Shown here piece by piece: positions 20,196 to 32,100 of a stretch of 64,000 bases of DNA. The notes below the pieces were generated by a model. The model was not told where the DNA came from. It ran no database searches and saw only the letters and a program-made list of their open reading frames with translations. Numbering within the stretch: the stretch's first letter is position 1; each line of letters opens with the position of its first letter. The stretch covers positions 496,001 to 560,000 of the forward strand of contig JBBMOL010000298.1 of NCBI GenBank assembly GCA_037954665.1, in the 5' to 3' direction. The DNA is from Laguncularia racemosa (lineage: Eukaryota; Streptophyta; Magnoliopsida; Myrtales; Combretaceae). Both the position numbers and the translations under genes were made by a program.

Positions 20196-23100
20196 CTGCA
20201 AAATTAATTACTCGAGTCAAAAGAATATATATTTGAAATACAATAACAAAGAAATGTTCCTGTACCATAATGTAAATAGAGACCTTTCCATCCAGAATAA
20301 CCAGCTCACCATCCACCCATCTAGGATTTTGGAATCCAGGCTCAGCTAGTCTCCCCTGACCTTTATATCTAGCAATCTGAATAGTAAGACAACGAAAATA
20401 AGCTCCTTGTATTCAGGTATAACAAAGAAAACCTAGCAAGAATGACAAGAACCATATTTCTCGCTTGAGAAAAAGGACATACCACTCCAAGTTCTTCTGG
20501 TATAATTCCTTTATGAGGAAGCTGATATCTTTTTCCTATCTTTGCACGAAATGCCACCTTGGAATCATAAAACACTTGCATTAAAACAACGTGAGAAAAG
20601 AAAACTGATGATGATGTCAGTCCAAACATTTAGAAAGGTGAGAATAGAGTCAAGTTACCCTCACTAAATCAATCTTTTCAGCTACATAAGATCCACGTCA
20701 AGAAAATTAATAGGTAGTGATTATCAACCATTTAGTCACTGCATTCACAGTCAAACTTATGATACCAAAAGTAAAACTTAGTTTTAATCAAGAAGTTATT
20801 ATGTAAGAGCAATACTTACCACTAGGTGAAATGTTTACAACGAAACTCCATTTTTGGGTAATTACCAACTATAAACTTAACAAAAGCTAAGAAGCTATTG
20901 GATTTGAGTTGTGACATATAAGTAAATACTTGTTGAAAATCGACCAATTACTTAGGAATTTCTTATGAAGTGGTCAACCTAACACAAATACCAAGGCCAA
21001 AGTGCATTGGGAGAATGTGTGCAAACTAATGAGTGGTAGGCTAGGAATCCCAAACCTAATTTAGTGGAATAAAGCTATCCAGATTGAGCACATTTGGCAC
21101 CTATGCAAGGAGGAACCGAAGAGCATATGACTAGAATGGGTACATGCTACCTTACTAAAAGGGAAAAGCTTTTGGTCTACTAAGGCACCCACTCTATGCT
21201 TATGGTCCTGGAGGAAGTTGCTGAAATTGAGGACTGCGGTTTGAAGTTGCTTTCAATGGGAACCCAACAATGGGTTAGAGATATCACTATGGGCAGATTA
21301 TTGGCACCCGATAGGTCACTTGGATACAATATTTAGTGCCAAAGAGAGCGGCAGCACGGGATTCCCCCCGACATTGAAACTTTGTTCTTTAATGAATGAT
21401 AATGAATGGAGTATACCAGCAACTTTTTTTTGGAACAACATCCATATACTAGCCTCCCTACATTCGAATGCCTCCCGCCCAAACCGCCTCAGTTGGATGT
21501 ATTTAAGTTCAGGAGAATATACCATCAGAAGTGGCTATGAATTCCAATGCCCTCCAGACACTGCAATGCCATGGTGTAAAGTAGTATGGAACAACAAATC
21601 CTTACCGAGGCACTCCTTTATACTTTGGCTAGCTTGGCAAGGAAAACTAGCGACCCTAGATAGAATAATCTCATGGGGGATCTCAATGCCTGCAACATGC
21701 GTTCCTTGTAAACAAGGTAAGGAAAGCCATGATCACCTTTTCTTCTACACATCAATAATATGGGGTTTGGTTTGTGATTGCTTCCAATGCCCTTCCTCAT
21801 TTCGTATATGGCAAGGAGCCATAAGTGTTTTGGAGGCGATAGTGGATTCATCGGCCCCGACAGTTAAAACATGGAGTACAACCCTTGCAACGTCAGTATA
21901 TTGTATATGGCGTATGCGTAACAGCATACGCCTAGGGGGAAACCTATCTGCTGTAAGCTCTATTATAAACCAAATTAGAACATACGTTACTTTAATGAAG
22001 AATAGAGTCTGTACTACCTAAAAGCACTATGTTGCTGCATCTGCATCATTTTTGTATTTTATTTAACCGTTTGGCAATGTAAACTGTTTCTTTTGGATTA
22101 ATAAACTTACATTTATCCAAAAAAAATACTTGCTGAAAATTTCCCCAAAGAAAACATGTAATTATATTTCATATAAACACCAACCACTAAGGTGGAATAT
22201 GTGTCTTTCTTTTAGAATTTTGAGGAATCTCGTGATCATCTTTTTTTCAAACGTGACTTGGGAACATATGGAATATCTGTTCCCATTTTTTTTTTTTCAT
22301 TAGAAAAGCTGCCTTCAATCCCAACATGGCTAATATTGTCAAGTCTAACACTAGAAGTTCATTAAATAATTTAAGGAATTCGTATTGTTTACATATGAAA
22401 AGTTGAATGGAACTAATTATAGGACTTAGATTACTTCTATTTGGTTTATGGGTCAAAATTATGAAAACTATTTGATTGAAAAAAAATATATACATACAAA
22501 CATATATATATATATATGTAAAATGGTAACATGAGTTCTAGAGGAAGAAAACCCTCTATCTTCCCTCTAGAACTCCCAGCCTAGTTCTCTCATCTCCTTT
22601 CTCCTACCCTCTTACCACAAAAAACCAACCCCCCCCCCCCCCCCAAAAAAAAACAAAGAAACACCAATAGATCACTTCTTTTGGGGTTCCCATAACCTTT
22701 GCTGCTGGTTCTACGTGGCTGTAAAAAGTGCCAGCTGGTGGCGTCAAAGGAGTCCTCCGGTGACTCTACTGGTTTGAAAGTTGCTAGAGTGGCTTCAGTT
22801 GAAGGTAAATCCATCTGTGGAAGGAAAAGTTGGTCTGGATGCTTGTCAGAGTGTGGGGCCAGAAGGAAAATTGCAAGCTGGTGATGAGACCTTATCTTGT
22901 ACTTCTGTATAGAGAGACAAGCTGGATGTGTAGCTTACCTAATGGACAAAACCTTTTTGCTTCTTCTAGCTTTGACCAAAAAGAAACAGCTGGAAAAGCA
23001 AAAAAGTCCTCTTCCTTTTCCAGTGATGGTCAAAGACTATCTGGTTCTACCTTGAAGGAGTTGACGAAGGTGGCAGAAGAAATTGAAAACCATGCCAAGT

Positions 23101-26100
23101 TGGTTTCAGATGACAAAACCCATCCAAAACTACCCACGCCTTTTGCAGAGGTGGTTTCAGGTACAAAGCAGTCTTCTCCCCCACCATATAAGTCTCTTGA
23201 GGTTTTTTTTTTTTGGATAATTAAAATTTATTAATCCAAATTGTTTTACAACCGTCAAAGATGAGTAGATTTATGTCATAGGTGCAAAGAGCAAAATACA
23301 AAGTAGTTGGAAATGATTTTCCTAAGTTACAATAGAGTAATATAAACTCTAATGTGGTTCGCAATGGAACCCAAATTGGGTAGACTATTCCCTAAACGCA
23401 CTTTGTTGTGTACTCTCCATATTGTAGCTAGGCCCACCCTCCAAGTTTGGAATGTAGGGGATGAGAAATCAATTGTTGCCATCAATGAGGTTGTGGCACC
23501 CTGCCAATTTCTGAACAACGACGGACAGTATAGGTGGTCACAAACCACACTTTAGATCTGAGAAGTGTAGCTTGCAATGGAACCCAAATTGGGTAAACTA
23601 TTCTCTAAATGCACTTTGTTGTGCACTCTCCATACCATAGCTAGGCCCACCCTCCAAGTTTGGAATGTAGGGGATGAGAAATCGATTGTTGCCATCAATG
23701 AGGTTGTGGCACCCTACCAATTTCTGAACAACGACGGACATTGTAGGTGGTTACAAACCACGCTTTAGATTTGAGAAGTGTAGCTACAGTTGAAAAATAT
23801 ATGGGAGTGATCTTCCAAACCATGTCGATAGAGGAAACGGGTTGTAAAAGTTGTAATTCCTCAATTTATCAATTTGTCAAGGGTAGATAGTTTGTCTAAA
23901 CACGTTAGCCATAAGATGAAAGAATGCCTTGGTAAGGAGGTTTTGTTCTAAATAACTTTGTACCATGGCATTGTGGAACTTGGAGGGTTTAAAAAGGCAT
24001 ATCCACTCTTGATTGTGTACTCTCTTGAACTAGTATGGATCCATCGGAGTCGGTTTAAAAGAGACGCATTGGGTTGGAGAGATGATGGGATATGATGTTT
24101 GTCCAAAATGGGCCATCCGGTATGCACCATTCATTGTCTTCCATCAAGAAGCAAAGCTTTGTTGTAGGAGGAATGCTTGTGCTACCCATCCCCGAGCACT
24201 ATATAAGGTGTCCAATGAGCCTATTGGAAGCCAATAGTTTGGCCAGAGTGATATAGGAGACCATTGGAAGTAGGTTCGGACTAAACTCCTTAGCTTTTAA
24301 TAGCGTCTTCCAAGATCAAGAGCATTTGGCAAGTGCTTTAGATGACTAGAAGTTTTTACCCTTTAATAGAGTAGAATGTACCCATTTTGGCCATAAGCTC
24401 CTAGGACCTTCCTTACACAAGTTCCATATATGTTTGAGTTGAATGGCCTTTTTCCATTGGTGTAGATTTGGAATCCCTAAGCCGCCACATTTCAAAGGTT
24501 TATAAATATCAACCCATCAAACCTTAACCTTGGAATTAATATTTGGTCTACTACTCCACAAAAAATTTTTGAGTAGCTGATCAATTTTTGTTATGACAAA
24601 TTTAGGCAATAAAAAAACTGAACTCCAATAGACCTACATTAAGAATAGGACTGATTTAACTAATTGCAATCTACCTGTATAGGAAAGGTATTTAGAAGTA
24701 CAGGAGTTGATGTGGGCCAAGATTCTTTTTAGAAGAGCATCACAATCCTCTTTCTTAAGCTTCGTAGAGATAAGTGGTACACCCAAGTAGTGTACTGGCA
24801 ACTTGCTTTATCAAAATTGGGTGGACCATAGGATGTCCTCTTTAGCTCCCATAGGGACTTAGGAGAAGAATATATTGCTCTTGCTATTGTTGACAACCAG
24901 TCCAGAGATTGAGTGGAAATGTTGCAACGTCTTTTTGATTAATGAAACAAATTCAACATTTCCTCTTGCAAAAATGAGGAGATCATCTATAAAGTAAATG
25001 TGGGTTAGCTTTTCGCACTTGCATCTCTAATGAAGAGAAAATTGGGGTTCATGGTCAACTTCCTCAATAGGGTAGAGAGCACCTCCATGCCCATTACAAA
25101 TAAGTAAGGGGAGATGAGATCCCCTTGTCTTAGGCCCCTTTTGCTTGCAAAATAACCTGCTAATTCTCCATTTATGTAAATGGAGAATTTCAAGGTGGAA
25201 ATACATTGGGCGATGAGTGTGCAGATGTGTAGGGGTAATTGCAGTCTTGAGATAATAGGAAGTCCCATCAAATTGTGTCATATGCTTTCTACAAATCCAC
25301 CTTTAGAGTACAATGTGGTGCTCTTGTTCGTAAATGGTAAACAACCATCAATTTTTGAGCAATAAAGATATTATCGGTTATCCTTCGTCCAAGAATGAAA
25401 GTTGTCTATTCTCTACCAACCAAAGAGGATAGGACCCTCTTTATGCGTGCAGCAAGAACTTTAGAAATAGCCTTATAAAGGACATTGCAACACACGATTG
25501 GGCGAAATTCTCCTAGCTTTGAGGGATTGGCCACTTTGGGAACTAAGGAGAGAATGGTGGCATTAATCTCCTTAAGCAAGTGACCTATGTCAAAAATTCT
25601 TTGGTTGCAGCAAACAAATCATCTCCTATAATTTCCCAAGCTTCCTTGAAGAATCTAGGCAAAAAACCATCAAGCCTTGGAGCTTTCTCATTAGCTTGTG
25701 AAAAGAACCCCCATCCGATCTCTTCATCAGTGAAAGCTGCATCCAATTCTAGCTTTTGTTGCTCATATTTCTTAGGTGTTGAGGTAATGAGTAAGAAAGG
25801 CATTTTTCTATCACGGAAAATATGTACTTGACTTCTTGCCTAAAACAGGAAACTTGAGTGCTAACCATGCAGTACACCAATGGTTCCTAATTTGCAACTG
25901 ACAAAGGAGGGAGAGTTGTTTAAGGATCCTGAAAGATACAGATGAATGGTTGGAAAATTGAATTATCTTACAGTAAATCGATCGGATATTGCATATTTGG
26001 TCAGTGTTATGAGTCGATACATGTCATCTCCAACAATTGATCATTAGGCTGCTGTAAAGCAGATCTTGTTTATTTAAAGGGAGCACCTAGACGCGGTTAT

Positions 26101-29100
26101 CTTATATAAGAATCATGGTCACACTAGGATTGAGTGTTTTATAGATGCTGATTGGGCAAGATGTAAGGAGGACAAGAGATCCACTTCAGGGTATTGTGTT
26201 TTCGTTAGTGGAAATTTGGTTTCATGGAAAAGTAATAAGCAGAATGTTGTATCTCGATCTAGTGCAGAATCAGAATATAGAGCTATGGCACAATCAGTGT
26301 GTAAAGTAATGTGGATATATCAGCTCCTAAATGAAGTCGGGTTGAACATCTCACTTCCTACGAAACTATAGTGTAATAACCAGGCTACTCTTCATATTGC
26401 CTCGAATCCCGTGTTCCATGAACGAACTAAGCACATTGAAATTGATTATCATTTTGTTCGGGAGAAAATTCAGCAAAGGTTTATTTCTATAAGGTTTGTG
26501 AATACTGGAAAACAATTAAGAGATCTTTTTACAAAGGCTTTAAATGAGGCTCGAGTTGACTATCTGTATAACAAGCTGGGCATGATTAATATCTATGCTC
26601 TAACTTGAGGGAGAGTGTTATAGGCTATAAATTAGTTAAATTAGGATACAATTATTATTAGATATATATTAATCTTAAAATAGAAATTTAGTTTCCTTTT
26701 TTAGTTTATTAGAACTTGTATATATGTGTAACCTATGGATTAATAAATGATACATAATTTTCTCTTTTCCTTAACAATTAAAGTTACAAAAAGGGGAAAG
26801 TTGGTTCTCAAGTTGGTTGTTGCACTTATATAAATTGTGCATGCTCAACCTCAACCTAAACATCCCATTCCTTAGTATTCCAAGCTAGCAACATGCGCTT
26901 TCTTGCAATTGCATTAATCCACACCTGCCACTGTAGCCCCAAGACATTTTGAATTGCATCTTCATTTGAACGATTGACCTTTGTTTTGAGTAGTCCTATT
27001 AAATTTAATTTTTAGGCTTCACAAACTCTTATAACTTCCACCATCTTGATGGAGTCGTTAAACCCCCTTATGTTCCATGCTACAATATTCATGGTGCTAG
27101 ACAAGAGGAGCCTCATGGCTAGGTAAATGTTCTTCTCTTAAGAACTTGAGCCTTTACTGTTTTTTAGATTACTCCCTGATGCTTAATTCATCTGAAACAA
27201 TAATTTGTTTAGTGGAGTATTTTTATACTCTATCTATTCCTTTTTCACTCCAAGGTTAGTTAGAATAGGCGACCAAGGGTGCTAGGTCAAGGGATCCCTC
27301 TTGGGCCAATGACTCTGATGCAAAGTTGGTATGCTCTGGCTCATCCCCAGGCAATGGTTGACTTACGGGCTAGAAGCATCTTTCACATCCATACCCTCGA
27401 CCTCCATCGCTTCGTTTGTGTCCACATTCCTGAGCTCTGCCTCAACCTCATTCTCGTTCACATCCTCCACCTTAACCTCCATCTCATTCTCTTCGACTTC
27501 ATCACATTTTTGTTTGAGAGGTGATTGGACTTCCTCACTTACCTCCCCCCTATCTTGAAGACGTGGGGTTCCTAAGCGCAGTGCCCGTGCCATCTCCCTC
27601 TTCATACATTTTCTTCCTTCCCTTTCACCCATGGTGGACAGGCACCTACTGATCCCCCTTAGCCTTCAAGCTTTCGATAGCTACTTGTGGTTTCTCCTTC
27701 TAAGATGGGATATACATATGGCCAAAGACTTTGCATTCTCCACACTTGAGAGGGAACCACTGATATTCAATATGGATTGTTGCTATGGAACCATCCGCCC
27801 TCTCCACTTCCACCTAGTTGATTAGCTCCTCTCTCGTGTCTATTTCTACCAACACTCTAGTGTAGTTAGCCCTTTGCCTGGAGGCCATCAACGCATCTGC
27901 TTAAGTGGGGTGCCCACGCCATTAACAATATAGTTGATTCCATCCGTGTTAGAAATTCACAAGGGGTACAACTAAATAAAGCCTACACTAGAACATTGGT
28001 CGGTTAGGGCTTATCAAGAGATATACACTTCCTCCATTTTTGTAGGATTAGGAACCTTTGCACAAAGTACTAAATCTTCTCTAGGATGGGAGTCAAGTCC
28101 TTTCCACTTGCAAACTTGAACTAAAAGAAATCTTTTTTGCTCCCCAGCATGTCTAGGATTCCATACTCCGTCCAAAGACGAAAGGTTGTTGATTGGACCA
28201 GTGTGAAGGGCATCTTATAGCCTAAGAAGTAGCCTACCAGCATGGATTTGTAGTGTTCTACACCTGCATCTTCTACGGCCATTGGTATCTTCACTCGAGG
28301 AATGGCTCCTTTTTTTAGCCATAGGAATAAACTGGAGGTTGAACTCCAAGTCACATACGGTGTCCTTGGAGGAGCACACATGGGCATATGACTTGGCTCC
28401 AAATGTGTTATTGATGGTAGTTTTTGTTGGAATGGGTGGTTTTGCTAAGCAGTTTTATGCTTCAATTTTCTCCAATAGGTCGTTGACTTCCTCTAAGGTG
28501 GTTTTTCCAAAAGAGGATGCACTTTAGGAAGGGGACAAGGGAGTTCTATCATCTATAAAAAGTTACTTTGGCTTGGATTTTCCTTCTTGGTGATTTCCTA
28601 GAGTCGTATTGTCCTTAGGAGCATAAGGCTCCAAATTACTCCTTTTAGCTATGTTCTACCGGTTGCTTTCTAGGTGGGCAAAAGTAACTTTTACCTTTTC
28701 ACCTATTAAGCCATCCTAGGAAATCACCTCTAGAGACATGCCAAGCATGCTACATCCTGGTTTTCCAAAGAATTCTGGGGGAAATTGATCCCCCAGGGTA
28801 GCCCAACACACACCATTCTTGGCCACGTCCATATGTTTGATGAACCCACCCCTCACTGGAACAAGGTGGACAAGACTTAGGTGGTGGTAAGGGTGTGTTA
28901 GGGAGAAAGAATGGATTGGTATTGCAGGGGTGAAGTGTTTATTTTACCTAAAAGAAGTAGTCTTTTAGGGTGGTTGGGGGGTGGAGTTAGAAAGAAGGGG
29001 GGTATTTTCTCTCTCTTTCCCCTTCCTCAAGCCTAGTCTCTTGAGGTTGATGTTTGCATTGAAATATCATCCCCCTATTAGAGTCAAAGGCAAGGTTTGG

Positions 29101-32100
29101 GTAAAGTCACCTAAATCGGTTCCAAAGGTAGGAGAACACCTATGGAAAAACATCTAAGTTGGCTATTTTCTTGGGTGAAGTACACCCTTTTCAGCTGTAC
29201 AAAAGAACGCTAAGGCTGTTTGGGGAAATGTGGGCCTTCTTGAAATGCTATCCAACAGCAGTGAATTCTTTCTCTTCAAGTTTGTCAATGAAGAGTCTTT
29301 TAAATGTGATTCAACCATGGTGCTTCTCTAATAAGCTTCTAGTTTTGGAGAGATAGTAGATCAGAATATCCTTATCCTGTGTGCACCCAAGGAAGATACT
29401 TATTAGGGTAAGACTATGGGGAGTACCTATGGAATTCTTCACAATGAGAGTATTGGTTATGCAGCTAGCATGCTTAGCAAGCCACTTCAAGTGGATATAG
29501 TCATAGCCACAAATGCTAGAGTAAAGTATGTTCACACTTTAGTTGAAATGGAGGCTAATGGAGAGTTTCTTATTGATTTCCAAATGGAAATGTGCAGATG
29601 GTTCCATTTATAGGGTGGATGTTGAATATAATATACTTCCACTCCACTGTTTAAATTGTCGTGTTTTCAAGCACAGTGATTTCAAGTGCCCTAACAAAGA
29701 GAATAGTAATGGCAAGGGTGAGGAAGGTGCAAATGTAGCAATAGATTTGTAGGGGAAAAACGTGGAGATGGTATTGCAATAAAAGAAGACGCTTTGGGAA
29801 TAAATCATGCTCCTACCACAGTCACTCCAAGCAAAGGGAAGGTTAGGCGGCAAAAGTTGTTGGGATTTATAGTAGCTTGGAATCTATTCCCTGTCTGCTT
29901 CTAGTAGGAGGTCTCTTAGCTATTGCTATCCCTTCCGATGTTGGGGTATCCTAGTGTGACTCCTATTAGCTATTGCTATCCCTTCTGATGTTGGGGTATC
30001 CTAGTGTGACTCTAAGGAACCAAGTACCTTGGGTGATAGGTCAAATAAGGGTGAAGGTGATTCCAACCATGTATCGGCATCTGTTGAGAAGGAATTTTCA
30101 GCTTTGCTTTCTATGGTGAATGAGACACTGATTCTTTCTCTGATTTCTTCTAATGCAACTGTTGGCTCTAGACCTCTAGGATGTAAAGGTATCTAGTAGC
30201 TCTGAAAAGAAGGAAGAAAAAAAAAAAGGAAAAAGCAAGCTAGAGAAAAAAAAAAAAAAAAAGAAAGGGAGAGGCAATGGGGTCCTCTATTTCCCTCTCC
30301 TTATAGCTTGACATGTCAGCATCATGGAATATAAGAGGATTGAATAACCCCAGGAAATGTGAAAAGGCAGTCAAATCATGTAGCAAATACAAAATATCTC
30401 TTTTAAGTATAGTTGAAACTAAAGTGAAGCAAATAAATATTCAAAAGTGTGGAAGCATCTATAGCCTGATTGGAGGTTTGAAGACATCCAAGTGGTCAAA
30501 TATGAGTTATTTGGAATCCATCAGTTTGGAATATACAAGTAATAGTGTCTTTAAATAAATTCATCCATTGCAACTATAAGCTTATGGGCAAGTCCTTCTC
30601 GTGCTTTACACCTTTTGTATATGATGTGAATAATGAAACTGTCAGGTCACTTTTAGTTGAATTAAAATTGTTTAAGACATCTATTATTGAGCCATGGGTT
30701 GTGTTGGGCAACTTCAATGAATGCCGCAATCTTTGTGACAAGTCAGGAGGTAATATGACTTTATCTAATAGTATGGATGAGTTTAACAATTTTTATTTTG
30801 AGGCAGAGTTGGAGGATGTACTCTCTTCTAGCATTTTTCTTTTTTTTTTTTTCATTTGGATAAACAGCTGCCCTTCCAATCGTACTTTTTAGTGTCTTGA
30901 CCATGTGTTGGTGAACAAATCATGGCTGTCACGCTATCCTCTTTTTAAAGTACAGGTTGTAAGTCCTAGTCTTTCTGACAATTGTCCTTTAATTGTTCAC
31001 TTTAACTTTTAATCTGGTGCAAGGAAATCTTTTCTCAAGTTCTTTGATTATTGGGCAAATCACCAAGATTTTAAAATTGTACTGCAGCATGTATAAAGTA
31101 CTTGAATAGAAGGAACCCCAATGTTCCAGGTTGTCTTCAAACTTAAGTTGCTGAAGAGACTTAGAAAGTTGAATGGCCTTTTTTTCTCCAATATTCAACA
31201 ACGTGCTACTGATGCACATTTTAGACTTCATGAAATTCAGGAGTGGAATCGCCAACATCCTTTAGAGGCTAATTGGGATGAAGAACAAAATGCTTTTAAG
31301 GATTCCTACTATTGAAGGGGAAAATGTATCTACTCTCGTTCGTATTGCATCTCGTAAACCTCCCAAAAATAGCTCAACAGCTGAACCTCAGGCATAGCTG
31401 GTGCTTGTGACGTCAATGATTCAAAGTCTTCAATGTATTGGAAGACTGTTCCCGCTTGCCGGAGCTGTGAAAGACTTTTGAACGGATTTGAGGCCATTTG
31501 TTCACCATATTGTTTCGTCATTTCCATTTTAATTTAGGCAAGTTGAGGTCAAGTTCTCGTCATTGAAGCATGCGGCACCAATGGATGCATCGACCCCCCA
31601 TACACACAGTTGCCGGCTCCACCCTTTGTTCAACTTGCATTCATTGAACTGAGAAATATTGTTCCGCCAACAAAATCCAGTTTGATGGATCTACACCATC
31701 AAATAACAGAAGGACAAGCCTGGATGCATTCAACCAATACTCCTTGTCCAGATCCTCATCTTGAACTTTGCTAATCTAGAAATCAGAATTAATTTCTGTC
31801 TGTAGTACTCCCTCTAGTCGTTTTCCAGTCCTTTAGCACATTCGAACTCTCACCAGGATTAATTCCCGTATTCCTACCTGACCATATATCCTCAAGCAAT
31901 TTCTAGATACAATCCATTTTTCCTTGCATCGTAATAACCTCACCTAACATCGATTTCTGTTCACCGTCTAAAGAAACAAGTTGATGTTGAATCTCAGCCA
32001 CTTCATTATGGATATCTTCCACATTTTTTTCAAAATATTTTCACACAAAGATCGTCAAAATTCAGTTATTATCCATCCGATGCAACAAATGTCCCAGTGA

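Larger units (their letters stand above)
23191..29046 (-). mobile_element. Nested LINE (minus), full length apart from an internal exchange
   Basis: Element 23203-29034 with a T-run (23203-23214, its A-tail) and AGTCTCTTGAGG duplicated exactly at 23191-23202 and 29035-29046. It contains ORF1, endonuclease, RT and zf-RVT on the minus strand, and a copia fragment (25840-26776) in place of about 1 kb of endonuclease/RT. It is inserted within ORF1 of the plus LINE. Confidence 0.93.
22520..31315 (+). mobile_element. Outer LINE (plus), split by a minus-strand LINE
   Basis: Two parts, about 22520-23202 and 29047-31315, join across the nested LINE at 23203-29034. The first part is the 5' leader and N-terminal ORF1; the second is the rest of ORF1 and the endonuclease part of ORF2. 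The exact 5' end is uncertain. The RT and 3' end are missing: the sequence changes at 31316 into a gypsy fragment. Confidence 0.82.
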
